Of a stretch of DNA of 13,395 nucleotides, positions 11,763 to 13,395 are shown piece after piece. The stretch covers positions 1 to 13,395 of the forward strand of contig JBGCDD010000268.1 in assembly GCA_045105075.1 (NCBI GenBank), given 5' to 3'. The position numbers and the translations under genes are program-made. The notes beneath the pieces are model-generated. The model searched no databases. It had not been told where the DNA came from and worked only from the letters and a program-made list of their open reading frames with translations. Within the stretch, counting starts at the first letter, position 1. Each line of letters begins with the position of its first letter. This DNA comes from JBGCDD01 sp045105075 (GTDB lineage: Bacteria > Pseudomonadota > Alphaproteobacteria > Rhodobacterales > Rhodobacteraceae).

Positions 11763-13395
11763 ATGAAAATCACGCACCTGAAGACAACAGGGCTGGCTGC
11801 GGCAACCGCGCTGGGTCTGTTTGTGTCAGGTCCGGTTCTGAGCCAGAGCGCGCAGGATCTGATCGATGACGCCAGCAACCCGTCCAGCGTTTTGACCTAT
11901 GGCATGGGCTACGGCCAGACCCGCCACAGCCAGTTGGACGCAATCAACACCGGCAATGTTTCAAAACTGCGCCCGGCCTGGACCTATTCGCTGGCCGACA
12001 CGCGGGGTCAGGAAAGCTTTCCGATGATCCACGAGGGCGTGATGTTCGTCACCACGCACAACTCGACCATGGCGCTGGATGCGGTGACAGGCAAACAGCA
12101 ATGGAAGGTGATGGTTGATTATCCGGCCGAAACACCGCGCGTTGCCTGCTGTGGCATCGTGAACCGGGGTGTTGCGCTTTATGATGGCAAAGTGTTCCGC
12201 ACCACGCTGGATGCGCATGTGGTGGCAATGGATGCGGCCACCGGCGAAGAGCTGTGGAAGACCAAGTCGATCGATTTCAAGGCCGGCTATTCCATGACTG
12301 TCGCGCCTTTGGTTGCCGATGGTGTTGTGATTGTGGGCATTTCGGGCGGTGAATACGGCATTCGCGGCTATATCGAGGGCTATGATCCGGCCACGGGCGA
12401 GCGGTTGTGGCGCACCTATACGATTCCTGCGCCGGACGAGGCGGGCGGTGACACCTGGAAAGATGGCGGCGATGCCTGGACCCGCGGTGGTGGACCCGCA
12501 TGGCTGACCGGGTCTTATGATGCGGAGCGCAACACAGTGTACTGGGGTGTTGGCAACGCTGCGTCGTGGAATGCGGGCCTGCGCCCGGGTGACAACCTTT
12601 ACACGTCTTCTGTGCTGGCCATGGATCCAAAGACCGGCGGGATCAAGTGGCACTACCAGTTTTCGCCCAACGACCCGTTTGACTATGATGGCACCAATGA
12701 ACTGGTGCATGCCACAATCGACGGGCGTGACGTGATCATGCAGGCCAACCGCAACGGCTTCTTTTATGTCATCGACCGCGACAACGGTGATCTGGTTGCT
12801 GCGCCGCAGTTCATCGACAAGGTCAACTGGGCCACGGGCATCGATCTGGAAACCGGTCGTCCGATGGAAACGGACATTACCACCAAAGCCCGTGCGGGTG
12901 AGGAAGTGACCTATTTCCCAAGTGCTCTGGGTGGCAAGAACTGGTCGCACATGGCCTATAACTCGGACCAGCAGACTGTGTTCATGAACACGTTCAAGGA
13001 CGTTGGGTTGCAGTACAAGGCCGTTGAGCCACAGTATCGTCCTGGCGTGTTCTACTTTGGGGCGGAGTTTGCCTTTGCCTGGCCGGAGAACAACGGCGAT
13101 CGTGGTGAATTGCGCGCAATGGACCCGATGACCGGTGAGATCAAATGGGCCAACGCAAGCCCGATCCCACGACTGGCGAGCATTTTGTCAACGTCGGGCG
13201 ATCTGGTGTTTACCGGCACGCAAGAGGGCGACTTTGAAGCCTTCAACAGCAAGACCGGCGAAGCGCTTTGGTCCTATAACGTCGGCTCGGGCATCGTGGG
13301 TCAGCCGATCACATGGGAAAAGGACGGCACACAATATGTCACGCTGGTCACCGGTGGTGGTGCGGTTTACGCGCTGTTCTCGGGCGATGAGCGTC
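11763..13395 (+). CDS. PQQ-dependent alcohol dehydrogenase with lanthanide (Asp-Tyr-Asp) signature, 3' end missing
   Basis: 544 codons are visible and the frame is open at the right edge; the family has about 580-620 residues, so only a short tail is missing. A signal peptide (about 1-27) sends the enzyme to the periplasm, where it oxidises a primary alcohol and passes electrons to a cytochrome c. Beta-propeller W-motifs recur (for example AMDAATGEELWK, 155-166). Active-site residues: vicinal Cys129-Cys130, metal ligands Glu197 (GGEYGIRG) and Asn265 (GVGNAASWN), Trp247 in GGGPAWLT, catalytic Asp307 and Arg330 (ANRNG). Asp309 follows in PFDYDG; an acid at this place marks lanthanide enzymes (XoxF, ExaF, PedH), whereas calcium enzymes have Ala in MxaF or Ser in ExaA. 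The sequence is nearer the ExaF/PedH ethanol-type group than MxaF. Codon use is richer in C-ending codons than its neighbours, suggesting high expression. Start: ATG 11763 with GGGAGGA. Confidence 0.93.
   Translation, partial: MKITHLKTTGLAAATALGLFVSGPVLSQSAQDLIDDASNPSSVLTYGMGYGQTRHSQLDAINTGNVSKLRPAWTYSLADTRGQESFPMIHEGVMFVTTHNSTMALDAVTGKQQWKVMVDYPAETPRVACCGIVNRGVALYDGKVFRTTLDAHVVAMDAATGEELWKTKSIDFKAGYSMTVAPLVADGVVIVGISGGEYGIRGYIEGYDPATGERLWRTYTIPAPDEAGGDTWKDGGDAWTRGGGPAWLTGSYDAERNTVYWGVGNAASWNAGLRPGDNLYTSSVLAMDPKTGGIKWHYQFSPNDPFDYDGTNELVHATIDGRDVIMQANRNGFFYVIDRDNGDLVAAPQFIDKVNWATGIDLETGRPMETDITTKARAGEEVTYFPSALGGKNWSHMAYNSDQQTVFMNTFKDVGLQYKAVEPQYRPGVFYFGAEFAFAWPENNGDRGELRAMDPMTGEIKWANASPIPRLASILSTSGDLVFTGTQEGDFEAFNSKTGEALWSYNVGSGIVGQPITWEKDGTQYVTLVTGGGAVYALFSGDER

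Noticed and set aside
11961..12950. Minus-strand open frame of 329 codons in the dehydrogenase region
   Set aside because: It is antisense to the PQQ-dependent dehydrogenase, whose active-site residues are all readable on the plus strand; the minus product resembles nothing.

Overview
The window is GC-rich, gene-dense DNA with strong TTG, GCG and GGC codon use, GTG starts and stop/start overlaps. The protein types point to an alphaproteobacterium, most likely Rhodobacteraceae (Roseobacter/Paracoccus type). This is an inference from gene content; no rRNA or other taxonomic marker is present. Coding density is very high: no gene-free stretch exceeds 300 bases, the longest being 245 bases at 11518-11762. 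I saw no tRNA, rRNA, insertion sequence, CRISPR array or phage gene.

Left part (1-4024). A family-5 (oligopeptide/dipeptide type) ABC substrate-binding protein enters from the left edge on the minus strand. It is divergent from a short-chain dehydrogenase (341-1069, +). The dehydrogenase converges on a metallo-beta-lactamase-fold lactonase-like hydrolase (1066-1824, -); the two stop codons share one CTAG. The hydrolase is in turn divergent, with only 25 bp between start codons, from a PLP aminotransferase (1850-2971, +). A DapA/NanA-type lyase with a remodelled active site follows (3101-4024, +). This looks like a small catabolic module for an amino- or lactone-containing organic compound; the substrate cannot be read from the sequence.

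Middle part (4035-8534, +). An ABC ATPase and an ABC-2 type permease overlap by ATGA. A LuxR-type response regulator and a soluble hybrid histidine kinase of the NahK/ErcS/FlhS kind follow. Spacing is tight and I see no terminator, so the whole stretch 1850-8534 could be one transcript.

Right part (8531-13395). Three exported proteins read on the minus strand: a periplasmic Liv-type binding protein, a seven-bladed YVTN beta-propeller and a DUF1194 vWA-like protein. This operon converges on the kinase (again a shared CTAG) and is divergent from a PQQ-dependent alcohol dehydrogenase that runs off the right edge. The dehydrogenase carries the Asp-Tyr-Asp motif that marks lanthanide-dependent quinoprotein dehydrogenases.

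How the genes fit together. The ABC ATPase, permease, binding protein and propeller match the gene set that recurs beside PQQ alcohol dehydrogenases (ped genes of Pseudomonas putida, lut genes of Methylorubrum extorquens), where such a transporter has been linked to lanthanide uptake. The two-component pair resembles the FlhSR/RfdSR and ErcS/ExaE-type regulators of alcohol and C1 oxidation. The most interesting points are the lanthanide signature, the split exporter-type permease plus periplasmic binding protein, the vWA protein tied to this operon by GTGA coupling, a terminator-like hairpin in the dehydrogenase leader, and the unexplained catabolic module possibly co-transcribed with the transporter and regulators.
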